From Odontesthes bonariensis (taxonomy: Eukaryota; Chordata; Actinopteri; Atheriniformes; Atherinopsidae), in the NCBI RefSeq assembly GCF_027942865.1, contig NC_134527.1, positions 5,124,976 to 5,188,975 on the forward strand: DNA of 64,000 bases, read 5' to 3'. Every line of letters begins with the position of its first letter. Position 1 is the first letter of the stretch. This document shows positions 38,481-52,016 of this stretch, piece by piece. The position numbers and the translations under genes were made by a program. The notes under the pieces were generated by a model. The model was given only the letters and a program-made list of their open reading frames with translations, ran no database searches and was not told where the DNA came from.

Positions 38481-41160
38481 CAATAATCATCAAAATGTTA
38501 TGGGTGAATAAATTAACGCATCTAATGCTAGAAATAAGGTCCAGGTTGAAAAAAACAGAATTTATCGTCACATTTTTTTACTCATTCCAACTAAAGTCAC
38601 ATTACTTTTTGAATAATTTTAATAACAGGGAAATTGACTATCATCTTTGTCGACTCTGTACATGTTTTTAATGTTAGATAACTCCCCCAAATAAGTTAAA
38701 TTATACATTCATACTTTGATTAGATGGGCAATTTTGCTCGTACTCGCTATAATAATGGTAGAACTTTTGATAGGCATTGCCACCCCAAGCAAAGCCACTC
38801 ACCATCCAACATCATCGTGGTTGGCCTGACTTTGGACTCTCAACTCCTCACATAACACTCATCCCCATATGTTTCTTATTTCTGTTGATAGTACTGACGT
38901 ATAGGAGTGTTTCAAGTACGATAGCAACACAGTCTGCGAAAGAAGCAGGACTTTTTAGAGATGGTGCCATTCTGTCTCAGTTTAGGCACCAAAACTACTC
39001 GTTTAGGTTCAGGAATAGAGCAAACTTGGTTTTGGGATAAATCCTTTCACAACCACCTCATTTGACAGTTCTTTTTTTATTCTGCGGCAATAGTAAACAG
39101 CTACGGGAAAACTTCATTCTATGGTGCACGCTTATCAACAAGTAACATGGTTTGTATAAAAAGTCCAACCTTGAACTGATGTTTTTCACTGTACTTCTGT
39201 TGCACCACCACATATCCAAAAGAGTTAGGACGCTTGAGTAAAATGTAAATAAAAACAACTCAAGTATGCAGATCTCATGAACCATTATTTTATTCTTAAT
39301 CAAACTTGGTGCCATTTCAAACGCTGAAAGTGAGGCATTTTATTTTTTCACCAAAAGTACAGCAAACAATTTGATGACAGATTGCAAAGTCAGAACATTT
39401 ATTTCCATCCAGAGATCTCATATTGATGATGGGAGAGTCGGATTGCTGCTTAAAGTCTTCTCCAGCTAATCCCAAAGATTCTCAATGGGTGGCCACTCTG
39501 TGGCGGTCGATTCAAAGATGATGATGAGTCCTGACATCATCTCAGGGATTGCTCTGGGACCTGATTACACTGACAGCTGTTTCATCCCAATACATTGCAG
39601 GTCAGTCCAATGAAAAACCAGACGGTCATGAAATCGAATCTATTGACTCTTGTCCACCAACACACCATCACGCTACTTCGTAAAATAGGAACCTACTGAC
39701 TGTTGCATGATTTTAAAATGGGCTCAAAAGTCCACATTTAAAGGCTGGAAAGGATGGGGAGTCAAGATGGAGTCCCATAATGACAGCTGGTGTCTATAAC
39801 TGTACTTTGAAATGTTGTTTTTGCATTCAGTTGCTTTTTCGTCACATAAAAAAAAAGTTAGATGGTTTAATTAGATGTAAAAATGACTTGGTTTAGGTAA
39901 AGTGTTTAAAACAAGCTGGTTGAGGAAAGGAAAACGTGGTTTGCTTTAAAAGTGACCCTGTAATAAGTCCTGCCCCCCCCTCGGCTAAACACACAAAACG
40001 TGCTGGAAATACAAACCAGGCGTCTCGAAAATCGGGGTTCACCATTATCCTTCCCGGTTTTAATATGTCGCACAACTTTGAACAACTTAGACCCTTCTGA
40101 AACATCTTTTGTATGGCCACAGAATGAGTCTTCTGACAGGGTCGTTTAAGAAATTAGAAGCTACTTGCTGCATCAGTGGGGATTAAGTAACTTGTTGTCA
40201 GCTAAAACATTCAGCACTTTTCCTGTGGGAGTCTCTTACCTGTTTGTTTAGCTCTTGTTATACCAACTTAGCATGGAGATTGGTAATGTACTTGCAAGAA
40301 AATGAAGAAGAAGAGATAAAGGGGTACGGATCTTTTTCAGCACGGATGGAATTGGAGTACGTCCAGCAGTGACGTAGCGATAGGGGAGCTATCTCTTGGA
40401 AACCTGAATGGTTTAGTTCTCCGACTCAATTTTCCACAGATGGCTTCTCACTAAGCAACATAAGGAGATTAATGAAAGAATACAATTACCTCAGCTGCTC
40501 GTTTTCAGACTAAATCTGCTCATTAATTGCTTTAAAATCAGTGATAAGCCAGTTTCCCCTCAAAGCATGATTAAGCTGCTTTTTGAGGTTGTTCTTAGTA
40601 GTTGGATTCATCATCACACGAAGACAGAAAAACCTCGGGGGGACTCAACAGCGCACAACTGGCACAGTTATTGATTATATTCGCCAATAGAGGCGAGTTT
40701 CCTCCCCGACTATTACACTAATGCACTTAGGGCAAATGTCCCAGCTAGCATTGCAGCCCAGGTTATAGAGTGCACCAGAGCTCTTAAATTATTCACAAAG
40801 ACCCTCACCAGCACCATGCATCCATTAGACTAAGCAGGACAGGAGGAGGGATCGGAGGGGTTGGGTGACGATGATGTCATCCAGCCACATGGAGCCAGAC
40901 AAGGGCACCTGGGAGTGAATGATGGAGTCAGCTGTGGAGGACCAGAAGCTTCTGCCAGAAGCTTCCGCCTGAAGCTACGAGTGCTCTGCCTCTGCAAGCT
41001 CCTGCCAGTCAGGAGGGGAACACCGTAAATACTGTGCATGTGTGCTTTGGTGAATACAAGCTTATGCAATCACAGCAGATAATGACTAATCACTGCAGAC
41101 TGTGAAGAGAAATGAAAAAGTGAGGGAAGCATCAGGAAAAATAGGCCTCAGGTCAAAAAA
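38481..41160. other. Intergenic; possible old repeat at 39.3-39.7 kb
   Basis: The region near 39450-39560 (CCCAAAGATTCTCAATGGG and following) resembles a widespread but degraded fish repeat. The stretch 40460-40560 looks complex and unrepetitive, but conservation cannot be judged from one sequence. No gene recognised. Confidence 0.3.
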
Positions 41161-41167
41161 TGGTTAC

Positions 41168-41270
41168 AGCCAGAGGTGGAAAGAGTTCTGAAAATTTGTA
41201 CTAGAGTACAAGTAAAAGTACTAGTGTTCAAAAAATACTTAAGGAAAAGTAATCTAGTGTAACAAGTGTT
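41168..41270. mobile_element. hAT-type MITE fragment (CAGAGGTGGAAAGAG end)
   Basis: CAGAGGTGGAAAGAGTTCTG followed by GTACTAGAGTACAAGTAAAA resembles the end of a very common fish hAT MITE. The opposite terminus is missing. Confidence 0.5.
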
Positions 41271-41282
41271 AATTTGGCTTGT

Positions 41283-41525
41283 TTATCAAATCAAAATCAA
41301 ATCAAATTTATTTATATAGCACATTTCATGTGCAAACAGTTCAAAGTGCTTTACATAAAATAAAAGCATTGCAGCAGGGAGTGGAAGAAGCATTAAAAAT
41401 ACACAAAAGAATATAAAGAGAAACAAATAAAATCATTTAAATGAATTTAAAAACAAGCAACAGTCTAGATAAGTTAAAAGATATTTCATGCATAGACACA
41501 TGAGAACAGAAATGTTTTTAAACTG
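41283..41525. repeat. LINE 3'-tail repeat, copy 1 (TTTATTTATATAGCACATTT)
   Basis: Nearly identical to 49909-50165. Both include CAAAGTGCTTTACATAAAAT or its variant and AGCATTGCAGCAGG. Such tails belong to fish non-LTR elements, with the 5' part missing. Confidence 0.7.
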
Positions 41526-43087
41526 CTTAAAAATGTCTATAAAATGTTTATAATTCCACAAAATTATTGTTTTTAACCTGACATTTATAAGACTAGTCAG
41601 GTGGAACTTTTGTTTTCTTTTTCTGTTTCTGTACATTCTTTTATGGGGGAGCAACATTCGGGACAAAAGTCTGTTGGAAACCACATACTTCTCCTACTAC
41701 TCCCACTACTCATACTAATATACTCATAGCAGTATGACACGCTTTGTGCCTCTGATCCGATTCATTCACCGCCGTATATATACAAAGATAATTACCCTTG
41801 CTCAACTCATTCTTATTGTAATTTAACCAATAATCCGATCCTTTCAGTGCCATGTAACCCCACTGAGTGTCTCCTTTTGGGATTTAATCACTCCCTACAG
41901 TTCAATACTTTCTGTGTCCTGGCTCCTCATAAACTCTGACATTTGGTCAGGAGCCCTTTGAGCCTCGACATTACAGTCCAATCACTTACATTTTAGCTTT
42001 AATGCTGTTCTCAGCCACTGTTTGGTTAGGTTTAGGAATGGTGCCGGTTAAAGAGATACCTGAGATGTAAATCAATGATGGCACGGAAGTCTTCAGTTCA
42101 ATGCAAACACTTATTATTGCGAGATAGAGACCAGTCTAAAACAAAAGTACGTCTGCATGTGGACTCCACTGCACGCTGTAAAAGACACGAAGAAGTCTGA
42201 CTTTTGAGAAGATTGAGTTGCACTGACGTTTTGATTGGTTCCTGACAAAGATCTGAATGTCATCATCAAAGCGAGCGACGTAAGAAATAGTCTGAATTCA
42301 TTTAAAGAGAGTTCTTCTGTGAAATGCACACATCATATAAGCTGGCTCCTCAAGGAAGGTGGGAGCTTATTGTCGTGTTTGAACAACTTGACCTCAAATG
42401 TATTTCCCCCTTACACCTGTCTTTATTATACTCTGAACTCAACAAAATCTTCTGAGAAGCTGTGAAAATGGAAAAGAATTTGACTTAAGCAACAATGTCA
42501 AAATGCAAGCGACACCCTGCGGCTAATCAAAATTTTAAAGCACGTGAAAGAAGGGCCCGTCGTGTTTTCTCTGTGGTGTGAGGTATTTCTGCTCTCCTGC
42601 TGCTCTCCTTCTGTGTCATTTCTGGGAAGTTCACGAAGTTCAGTGGTATACACAGCAAAAACACTAAAACGCTGTGGAAAATCAACACAGACAGCAACAA
42701 AGTCATGAGAGACCAAAGCAACCCAGATGCCAAGAGTCATCTTTCTTTCCCCCCTCTCTGCCTCCTTGAAACTCTCTGCCTCTCACCATCTGGGCAATAG
42801 GCTGTAAGAGGCCTGAAAAGGTCTTCAGTTCACTGACACAAGCCAACAAGACCTTAAATTTATATAGTGAGTAAAGCTTAATAAACAACCATGCCATGTT
42901 GCATCACCTATTAATAGTTTAAAATTACACCGGTTTGCTGTCCTTTCTGATTCCAGTTCAAATTAGAGATTTTAATGTTAGCGTTAAAGCTAAATATTGT
43001 TGGCTAACATGTTCTGACTAGTGCTAAAGCTATAGCTGATGGCAAAGGCAAAAGTATCACACTTGGCAAGGTAAATTACTACAGGCC
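41526..43087. other. Intergenic; fragment of the PIF/Harbinger-like MITE near 41680
   Basis: GGAAACCACATACTTCTCC and the following CTACTACTC at about 41677-41720 match one end of the MITE at 13.6 and 18.2 kb. Nothing else in this stretch could be assigned. Confidence 0.4.
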
Positions 43088-43696
43088 TTAAAGGGATAGT
43101 TTGCCTCTTTTGACATGAAGCTGTGTGACATCCCATACTAGCAATATCATTTATTAAATTTAACTTACCCCCTGCTGTGTCCTGTAGTCCGGCTAGTTGG
43201 CTGGGGTTTAAAAAATAAAGCGTTTTGCTTCTCAAAACAATATGCGTTCAACAGAGTAATACATTTGCATCACAAAATCGTTCTCCAGGAAAAAGTTAGA
43301 CCTCACAATCGCTTGGCACTATTTTCTCTCCCTTTGTATCACTGCCTGCTGCCGCCTGCCGTGCCTGTTACAGTGTTTGCTGCTTGGTCTACACAGCAGG
43401 CAGTGATACGAAGGGAGAGAAAATAGCACCAAGCGATTGTGAGGTCTGACTTTTTCCTGGAGAACGATTTTGTGATGCAAATGTATTACTCTTTTGAACG
43501 CATATTGTTTTGAGAAGCTTGACGCTTTATTTTTTAAACCCCAGCCAACTAGCCGGAACTACCTTCATCAACACCAAAACGAGGCTGGAACTCTGCTCAC
43601 AGGACGCAGCAGGGGGTAAGAAAATGTTCATAAATGATGTTGCTGATATGGGATGTCATACAGCTTCATGTCAAAAAAGGCGAACTATCCCTTTAA
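43088..43696. mobile_element. Foldback element, copy 4, full-length 609 bp
   Basis: TTAA at 43088-43091 and 43693-43696, with the family termini (one base differs: GATAGTTTGCC). The left arm lacks a segment present in the right arm around CCTGTAGTCCGGC (about 43180), so the palindrome is slightly asymmetric. Confidence 0.88.
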
Positions 43697-45026
43697 GGTT
43701 CTGAACAAACTACACAGAGATGTTTCAGCTTTGACTGAAGGGGGGATTGACACAACAGCACAGCTAATCTCTTGCACCTGATATTCACACATTTGACACT
43801 AAAGTGTCTGGAATATAGATGTGCAAATCATGAATCTGTCTGCTGACTCAGATGGTTCCGTTAAAAGGTTTCCAGATGCTCCCGTTCAGCCAACTCCACA
43901 CATCACCGATTCAGCAACAACGGATGATGTTCCTTGGGACTAGACAAGTTTACAAGGTATGCAGCTCAATGGGCACTAAGTGCAAATTTGTGAAATCTGT
44001 TTACAAAAACATTGATGGAAAACAAATTTATTAAAGCTGCAGCCTCACTTCCATTAATAAAAAAGGAAAGTGGAACCTTCCACCTGCTCAGGTAAATGCA
44101 GATGGTCCTGAACAGCAGCAACAAGGCGTCGAACAGAGATGATATGGCTAAAAGAAGAGTGAACGATTAGATTGAAAGGGTAAAGAACAGTCCAGCATAG
44201 TGTTCATCCATCCATGTTGTCCAATTATCACTTTGGGGCTTTATACTAAAACTGCATTATTGTATCATTTCATCATGCATTTCTGTATTTAATGGATCAC
44301 CTGCCCAATAAACAACTTCTCTCTGGCATTTTTCTTGTGTCTTTGTTCCCCTTTTCCCTGTTATTTCCTGTTTGTTCATTTCTTAGACGGGCCTAACTGA
44401 CGTTTAGTAAAGAGAGGCTGTTTATTACACATTATTGTTGATTTTAGGTATGATCCATGACATATAGTCTAAAAATGCATGGCCAAAATAACGGCAGCAT
44501 ACAAACAAAATGGTTAAAAGCAGCAAAAAAAGCGCTTAATCTCTTGTGCAAACTGTTGTACTGTGTAACCTCCCCCCCACTAAGGCCACTGTGGGGGCTC
44601 CGTGTTTAAGCACTTTACTCTGTCAGTGCAGTCCATTTAAAAATAGTCTCCTAAAAATACAACTCTTCAAGTCTATCTCTCTTAAAACCGCCACAACAGC
44701 CCTTGACACTTTATCTGATGCCTTCGGTCTGTGTCTTGACTTAAAAAGCTCATCATCCTCAAAGATGTTGAGCCGTTTTGCTGATTATCTGAAGTGACTG
44801 CGACCAATTCAATTAGCACAGGACACCAGAGAGCCGTTTGGCGCCATATGCCGTGTAACTGGTTGGGTAAACTACTACGCTGACCATATCAGGGAACAAA
44901 GAGTTCAACGGGACCAAAATTAGGTTTTGGTATTGGGTTTCGTGCACTCATTGACCCCACACTTCCTGCAATAAATCTGCAGGTTAAATATAATATTCAT
45001 GGCTTGAGACAGATGGCAGAGCAGAT
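43697..45026. other. Intergenic, no gene recognised
   Basis: No feature could be supported here. Open frames are short and lack motifs. Confidence 0.35.
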
Positions 45027-45560
45027 GTTCAAAAAATCAAAGTCTTACCAAGTATATTTGTCTCATTTCTAGTCCAAATATCTCATTACACTTAATATAA
45101 GACACAACTGCCTAACAAGTACCATTTCAGCCAGATATAGGGACTTGTTTTAATACAATACATCTGGAATATCTTGTTAAATGAAAAAGTCTTGAAAACA
45201 AATTGTTTTGAGTCACACATTCAATTCATTTTTATTTATATAGCGCCAAATACAACAAATGTCATCTCAAGGCACTTAGACAATAAAGTCCAATTCAAGC
45301 CAATTGGAATTCAATTAATTGTAATCATAATTATACATATCATATGAAACAAGCTTTTTTTGACATTTGAAGAGGTTTTTAGGCTAATTTCAAGATCACT
45401 TTTATCTCAAAAGTCCTAAATATCACATTTTATATCAAGAAATCTTGACGAGCCGATTTTCACTAGTTCCATTGGCAGATTTTGTTGCTTATTTCAAGCA
45501 AAAACGTCTTTTATTTGTTGTTTTTTTAAACTTATTTTTGGAGGGGCATTTTTTCCAGTG
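45027..45560. mobile_element. CACTG MITE copy B, with a nested repeat insertion
   Basis: The reverse-orientation copy ends GGGGCATTTTTTCCAGTG. The left terminus is eroded (TTCAAAAAATCAAAGTC). At 45222-45342 it is split by a reverse-strand copy of the repeat tail also seen at 10.7-11.5 kb (TTTATATAGCGCCAAATACA). Confidence 0.8.
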
Positions 45561-46483
45561 TAATCTCTGTGGCAAGTATATGCACAAGTGTAGAAATTAT
45601 GATCAGACTGGAAACCTTTAGAGGATGATCTACGAATCACCTACTGCTGGTCTTAAGTGGCGACGCTAAGGCTAATGGTCGAACCCCCTCTGGAGTCTCA
45701 GCTTTTTATCCCACATGGGGGAGAGGAAGTAGAGTTCCTCCTCTGGGATCAGTAAACGGTATTAGAGATAACTCCACAGTGACTACAGTTTTTCCACTTT
45801 CAGCAGTGGCAATTCTCCTTATTTAAGTACAATTCTAACTGGGCTAAATTAAGCACAGACTACACGATCACATCATTAACTTGTTTGCGTCCATAACGAT
45901 TACCAGGCACTTACAGAAATCATTTTGGGAGATAGTTTGGGAAAACAAGTGGATAAATGAATGTCTGATCCCCAAAGCAGCATAACGCGCCCCTCTGTGG
46001 TGATGCTACAGGGTAGATAATGAAACATATGCAGTTGGGAGTGTTCAGGTTTGGAAAGGAGGGCGTTATAAATGACTGTGCATCGGTACACGGGCCACTG
46101 AAACATGCACGTACGCTGCAATGGAACACCCACTTACTTTCAGTGTTTACAAGATGGAGAAATAGGCTGTAACCATAGCGAAAAAAACAACATTTACAAA
46201 AACGGCCCGTGGGAGTTCTAAAGACACAGTCCAGTTTTAGCGGTGAACTCATGCTGCACCGGTCTACATAACCGAGAAATATCGACGCTATCGCAAATTG
46301 TTTTCCTCTTACATCAAACTCTCCTTTTTTTTTTCCATAGAAGACAGCTCAGCTGTTTTAACATTCCCTTTAAGGAAGCATTTTTAACATCTTATTTGAT
46401 CTTTAATGTAAATTAAGTCGTGCATCTTATAACAATTTAGACTTCAAACTGTTCCCAGCATAGTCATCCTCCAATGTCACATG

Positions 46484-46892
46484 CACTGGACAAAATGCCC
46501 CTCCAAAAATAAGTTAAAAAAACAACAAATAAGAGACGTTTTTGCTTGAAATAAGCAAATAAATCTGCCAATGGAACTAGTGAAAATCGGCTTGTCGAGA
46601 TTTCTTGAAATAAAATGTGATATTTAGGACTTTTGAGTTAAAAGTGATCTTGAAATTAGCTTAAAAACCTCTTCAAATGAAAAAAAAAAAGCTTGTTTCA
46701 TGTGAAATATGACTCAAAACAATTTGTTTTCAAGACTTTTTCATTTAACAAGATATTCCAGATGTATTGTATTAAAACAAGTCCCTATATCTGGCTGAAA
46801 TGGTACTTGTTAGGCAGTTGTGTCGTATATCAAGTGTAATGAGATACTCAATGAGACAAATATACTTGGTAAGATTTAGATTTTTTCCAGTG
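46484..46892. mobile_element. CACTG MITE copy C, between two copies of a local duplication
   Basis: It runs from CACTGGACAAAATGCCCC to TTTTTTCCAGTG. Sequence immediately left (46365-46483) is repeated immediately right (46895-47002), including TTTAATGTAAATTAAGTCGT and CATCCTCCAATGTCACATG. Confidence 0.87.
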
Positions 46893-47676
46893 AGTCCCTT
46901 TAAGGAAGCATTTTATTTGATCTTTAATGTAAATTAAGTCGTGCATCTTATTACAGTAGACTTCAAACTGTTCCCAGCATAGTCATCCTCCAATGTCACA
47001 TGTGAAAAATACAAGGTTTATGTTATTATTACCTCACAAATAAGTTAGGCAAAATATTTCAGGGGCATTAATGAAAAAAAAAGAAACTCCTTAGGAGCAT
47101 TTTGTTAAAACACTGCAGAGATTGTTATCTCCACAGCCCAGACAGGATAATCACTTTGCCAAAAATGGGTTCCAGATGCTCACCCCCCCCCACCTAAAAG
47201 GTACCCCACTGACGGCGAACACCATTAGTTGTAAACTGCGCAAATCGAGGACTGTTGAACAAACAAAAAGGGCAAAGAAAGCATCCACAGAGGGCTCTTT
47301 TCCTGCTGTAATCAGCTGTTCACCTCCCTTCACCTCTAAGCTGTTTCTGTCCCTGCAGACGTCCACAGGCCCTCTCTGTCACATCGTGAGCAGCCGCTCT
47401 GTCCAACACATTAGCAAGTTAAACCCACCCCCGCGCTCTTGTGTAATAATAAAATACCACTAATTCTGCTTTCTGCATCAGAGAGCCACATCAGGAATTG
47501 ATTGAGATTTAAAACATGCTGCAGACTTTCGTAATGATGCTTTTTTTTTTGGCTTGCAGTGGTTTATTTCCAGTCTGTTATTTTTTTTTTTACCGCTGTG
47601 GAGAATGTATTTAAGTATTTTAAGTGTTTGTGTGCTTGTCTGTCTTTCTTTCTTTTTTTTCCAACTTTATCTCTTA

Positions 47677-48081
47677 CACTGGAAAAAATCAAAATCTTAC
47701 CAAGTATATTTTTCTCATTGAGTCTCTCATTACACTTAATATAAGACACAACTGCCTAACAAGTACTATTTCAGACAGATATAGGGACTTGTTTTAATAC
47801 AATACATCTGGAATATCTTGTTAAATGAAAAAGTCTTGAAAACAAATTGTTTTAAGTCACATATCATATGAAACAAGCTTTTTTTGACATTTGAAGAGGT
47901 TTTTAAGCTAATTTCAAGATCACTTTTATCTCAAAAGTCCTAAATATCACATCTTATTTCAAGAAATCATGACAAGCCGATTTTCACTAGTTCCATTGGC
48001 AGATTTTTTTGCTTATTTCAAGCAAAAACGTCTCGTATTTGTTGTTTTCTTACTCATTTTTGGAGGGGCATTTTTCCAGTG
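47677..48081. mobile_element. CACTG MITE copy D
   Basis: Reverse orientation, from CACTGGAAAAAATCAAAATC to GGGGCATTTTTCCAGTG, with TA on both sides. Confidence 0.88.
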
Positions 48082-48224
48082 TATTTCATCTCGTGATCTC
48101 ATGCACATGAATTATTCTGTGCACTCAAGACCAGAGACAAGAAATAAGAAATGAAATGTGGCAAATATTAAAGAACACAAGTAAACGCTGAAGCACCTAA
48201 GTAGAATGGCATTCTTCAGGCTTT

Positions 48225-48643
48225 CACTGGAAAAAATCTAAATCTTACCAAGTATATTTGTCTCATTTCTAGTTAAAATATCTCATTACACTTAATATAA
48301 GACACAACTGCCTAACAAGTACCATTTCAGCCAGATATAGGGACTTGTTTGAAGACAATACATCTGGAATATCTTGTTAAATGAAAAAGTCTTGAAAACA
48401 AATTGTTTTGAGTCGGATTTCATATGAAACAAGCTTTTTTTTTTTACATTTAAAGAGGTTTTTAAGCTAATTTCAAGATCACTTTTATCTCAAATGTCCT
48501 AAATATCACATCTTATTTCAAGAAATCTTGACAAGCCGATTTTCACTAGTTCCATTGGCAGATTTGTTTTGCTTATTTCAAGTAAAAACGTCTTGTATTT
48601 GTTGTTTTTCTTACTTATTTTTGGAGGGGCATTTTTTCCAGTG
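48225..48643. mobile_element. CACTG MITE copy E
   Basis: Reverse orientation, complete. The 25 bases before it (GAATGGCATTCTTCAGGCTT) recur just after it at 48647, leading into copy F. Confidence 0.88.
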
Positions 48644-48666
48644 TAGAGTGGCATTCTTCAGGCTTT

Positions 48667-48948
48667 CAATGGAAAAAAATCTAAATCTTACCAAGTATAT
48701 TTGTCTCATTTCTAGTGAAAATATGTCATTACACTTAATATAAGACACAACTGCCTAACAAGTACCATTTCAGCCAGATATAGGGACTTGTTTTAATACA
48801 ATACATCTTGAATATCTTATTAAATGAAATCTTGACAAGCCGATTTTCACTCTTTCCGTTGGCAGATGTTTTTGCTTATTTTAAGCAAAAACATCTTGTA
48901 TTTGGTTTTTTTTTAAAACTTATTTTAGGAGGGGCTTTTTTTCCAGTG
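48667..48948. mobile_element. CACTG MITE copy F, internally deleted
   Basis: Same orientation as copy E, 282 bp. The central part between about TTAAATGAAA and TCTTGACAAGC is missing. Its left flank duplicates that of copy E, which suggests that the pair arose by tandem duplication. Confidence 0.85.
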
Positions 48949-49291
48949 TATAAGATCCGGAACCCTTGTCCCAGGTTAATAAAACTCTAGAATAAGATGA
49001 AAGTCCACGTGTCCAAGCGGTGGGAGCCTCAGCTTGGAAGCTGCAGCTTCTGTTTAAAAGGACTAATAGTTGTGAGATGACTCAGGGAAGCAGCAGACGA
49101 CAACCTCTCTGCATTCAGAGACCTGTTCATGTCTGCAATGGAAAATGTTCTGGATCTCATCAAGTCAACACATTGCTGAAGTGGGTTTTTGGCGGCTCTT
49201 CACTTTGATCTATTATCATGACTAATATATAGTAAGTCACCTCACTATTACTGTCGAGGCATTAAATCAACCAATTTCTCGTATTTCTTTG

Positions 49292-49711
49292 CACTGGAAA
49301 AAATGCTCCTCCAAAAATAAGTAAGAAAAACAACAAATACGAGAGGTTTTTGCTTGAAATAAGCAAAAAAAATCTGCCAATGGAACTAGTGAAAATCGGC
49401 TTGTCAAGATTTCTTGAAATAAAATTTGATATTTGGGACTTTTGAGTTAAAAGTGATCTTGAAATTAGCTTAAAAACCTCTTCAAATGTAAAAAAAAAAA
49501 GCTTGTTTCATATGAAATCCGACTCAAAACAATTTGTTTTCAAGACTTTTTCATTTAACAAGATATTCAAGATGTATTGTCTTCAAACAAGTCCCTATAT
49601 CTGGCTGAAATAGTACTTGTTAGGCAGTTGTGTCTTATATTAAGTGTAATGAGATATTTTGAATAGAAATGAGACAAATATACTTGGTAAGACTTTGATT
49701 TTTTTCCAGTG
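49292..49711. mobile_element. CACTG MITE copy G
   Basis: Forward orientation, CACTGGAAAAAATGCTCCTC to TTTTTTTCCAGTG, 420 bp, complete. Confidence 0.88.
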
Positions 49712-49908
49712 TGTGTCATTGTGGCACTCAGTTAAACCAAATCTGAGTTCCAACCGACCCAATATATTTTTCAACTTGACTACAATCATGTTTCTGAAAC
49801 AAAACTTTATCGTCTCACAGTATCTGCACCTTTATTGTAACACGATTTGGGAACAAACTTACCCATTACATCAATTCTTGTCAATCTGGACTGCCCATCC
49901 AAACTGCA

Positions 49909-50165
49909 AAAAAAATCAAATCAGATTTATTTATATAGCACATTTCATGCACAAAACAATTCAAAGTGCTTCACATAAAATAAAAGCATTGCAGCAGGAA
50001 GTGGAAGCAGCATTAAAAATACATAAAAGAATATAAAGAGAAACCAATAAAATGAGTTAAATGAATTTAAAAACAAGCAACAGTCCAGATAAGTTCAAAG
50101 ATATCGTGCAGATTTCATGCATAGACACATGAGAAAAGAAATGTTTTTAACCTGGATTTAAAAAG
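49909..50165. repeat. LINE 3'-tail repeat, copy 2
   Basis: Nearly the same sequence as 41283-41525, including ACATAAAAGAATATAAAGAG and CAGATTTCATGCATAGACAC. Confidence 0.7.
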
Positions 50166-50817
50166 GTCTCCATTTGGTAAAAAACTGAGGTTATTTTGTT
50201 TAAATACCGACTCAAGAAGTATCATCACTCATACTCAGGCTTCTCGAGAATCTCATTGTGCTAAATAAGAAAGTTAAAGGGAAAACGAGACTGTAGCACT
50301 ACGAAGACAGCACCCTTTGATAATGAAATCTGAGCTCAGTTTGAAAATAAAAAGTAAAATAGGTTTGTTCACATCTCCGAAACATCAAAGAAATGAAGAG
50401 GTGGTAATGTTTCCCACTGGTGATGCAAACCTGTAAGCTTTAACATGTGTTTTTCCCCCGAACACTCACCATCTATTTATTGATATCTAACCCCAGCCAT
50501 GTGTTTTTAAAGTCTAGCTCTAGTCAACTGTGACAGTTTATTGTAGGCATGTAGCTATTTTTTTTTTGCCAGGGAAGTGCGGTAAGTTGAACATTTTTGA
50601 TCCCTGCAGTTGATCTAACCCTTCTCCTGTTGTTCTTCAGCTACTAATTGCGCAAGTCTTCCAGAGGTGAAGGCAGACGAGACAAGAAAGCTTTAAAATG
50701 TCTGCCAAAATGTCTGATTCCTTGAGGAACAATGGCTATTACAAGCTGTTGTAGGTGTTTATTAAGAGGTCCAGTGCAGAAAATTCAGTGGGAAACTGTC
50801 ATAATTTATTGACTGTT

Positions 50818-51011
50818 CACTGGAAAAAATGCCCCTCCAAAAATAAGTAAGAAAAACAACAAATAAAAGACGTTTTTGCTTGAAATAAGCAAAAAAATCT
50901 TCCAATGGAACTAGTGAAAATCGGCTTGTCAAGATATCTTGAAATAAGATGTGATATTTAGGACTAGAAATAAGACAAATATACTTGGTAAGACTTTGAT
51001 TTTTTCCAGTG
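50818..51011. mobile_element. CACTG MITE copy H, deleted to 194 bp
   Basis: Both termini are intact and flanked by TT, but the middle is lost: the sequence jumps from ATATTTAGGAC to TAGAAATAAGACAAATA. Confidence 0.87.
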
Positions 51012-51447
51012 TTAAAGGCAAAATAGATCAAAGTTTTTGTGGTGATTACATAACAATTGAAATTCACATTTTGTTTAACTTTACTTGTAGTTTAACTTTG
51101 GAGGCAGCACTGCAAATGTGCAGACCTGCACCCAAGAGAAAACCACTTTCAACAACACAGGGGGCGTCCATCATCCATCCAATAGCTGCCTAATCCAATT
51201 CAAAGGTCACAGGAGCCTTTTCCAGCTGCCATCGGGGTCCTAGGGTCAGTTTAGAGTCCCCAGCTAACCTAACGTGTGTTTGTAGATGGTGGGAGGAAGC
51301 CGGAGTACCTGGAGAGAACCCATGTATACACAGGGAGAACTGTACAGCCACATAGGGGGCCATGACAGCATATTTATGATGACTCAACTCTGAATTCACA
51401 GAAAAACTGTAAGAAAACAAGTCTAAAAGCAAAAGGAAAGAAAACTA

Positions 51448-51864
51448 CACTGGAAAAAATCAAAGTCTTACCAAGTATATTTGTCTCATTTCTCGTCAAA
51501 GTATCTCATTACACTTAATATAAGACACAACTGCCTAACAAGTACCATTTCAGCCAGATATAGGGACTTATTTGAAGACAATACATCTGGAATATCTTGT
51601 TAAGTGAAAAAGTCTTGAAAACATCTTGTTTTGAGTCACATATCACATGAAACAAGCTTTTTTTGACATTTGAAGAGGTTTTTAAGCTAATTTCAAGATC
51701 ACTTTTATCTCAAAAGTCCTAAATATCACATCTTATTTCAAGAAATCTAGACAAGCTGATTTTCAGTAGTTCCATTGGCAGATTTTTTTTTGCTTATTTC
51801 AAGCAAAAAAGTCTTGTATTTGCTGTTTTTCTTACTTATTTTTGGAGGGGCATTTTTTTCAGTG
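51448..51864. mobile_element. CACTG MITE copy I
   Basis: Reverse orientation, complete, TA on both sides. The terminal motif is slightly altered at the right end (TTTTTTTCAGTG). Confidence 0.88.
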
Positions 51865-52016
51865 TAGGGTCATCGAAAACCACATCGATTTCTTGATTCT
51901 CAGTGATTCTCTGACTGACAAAAACTGAGTAAAACATCAAATCTAACTGAATAATCTCCCATTTTACAACAGTTTTTCACAGTCTATTACAGAGTGAAAT
52001 AACACGAGCGCTCACA

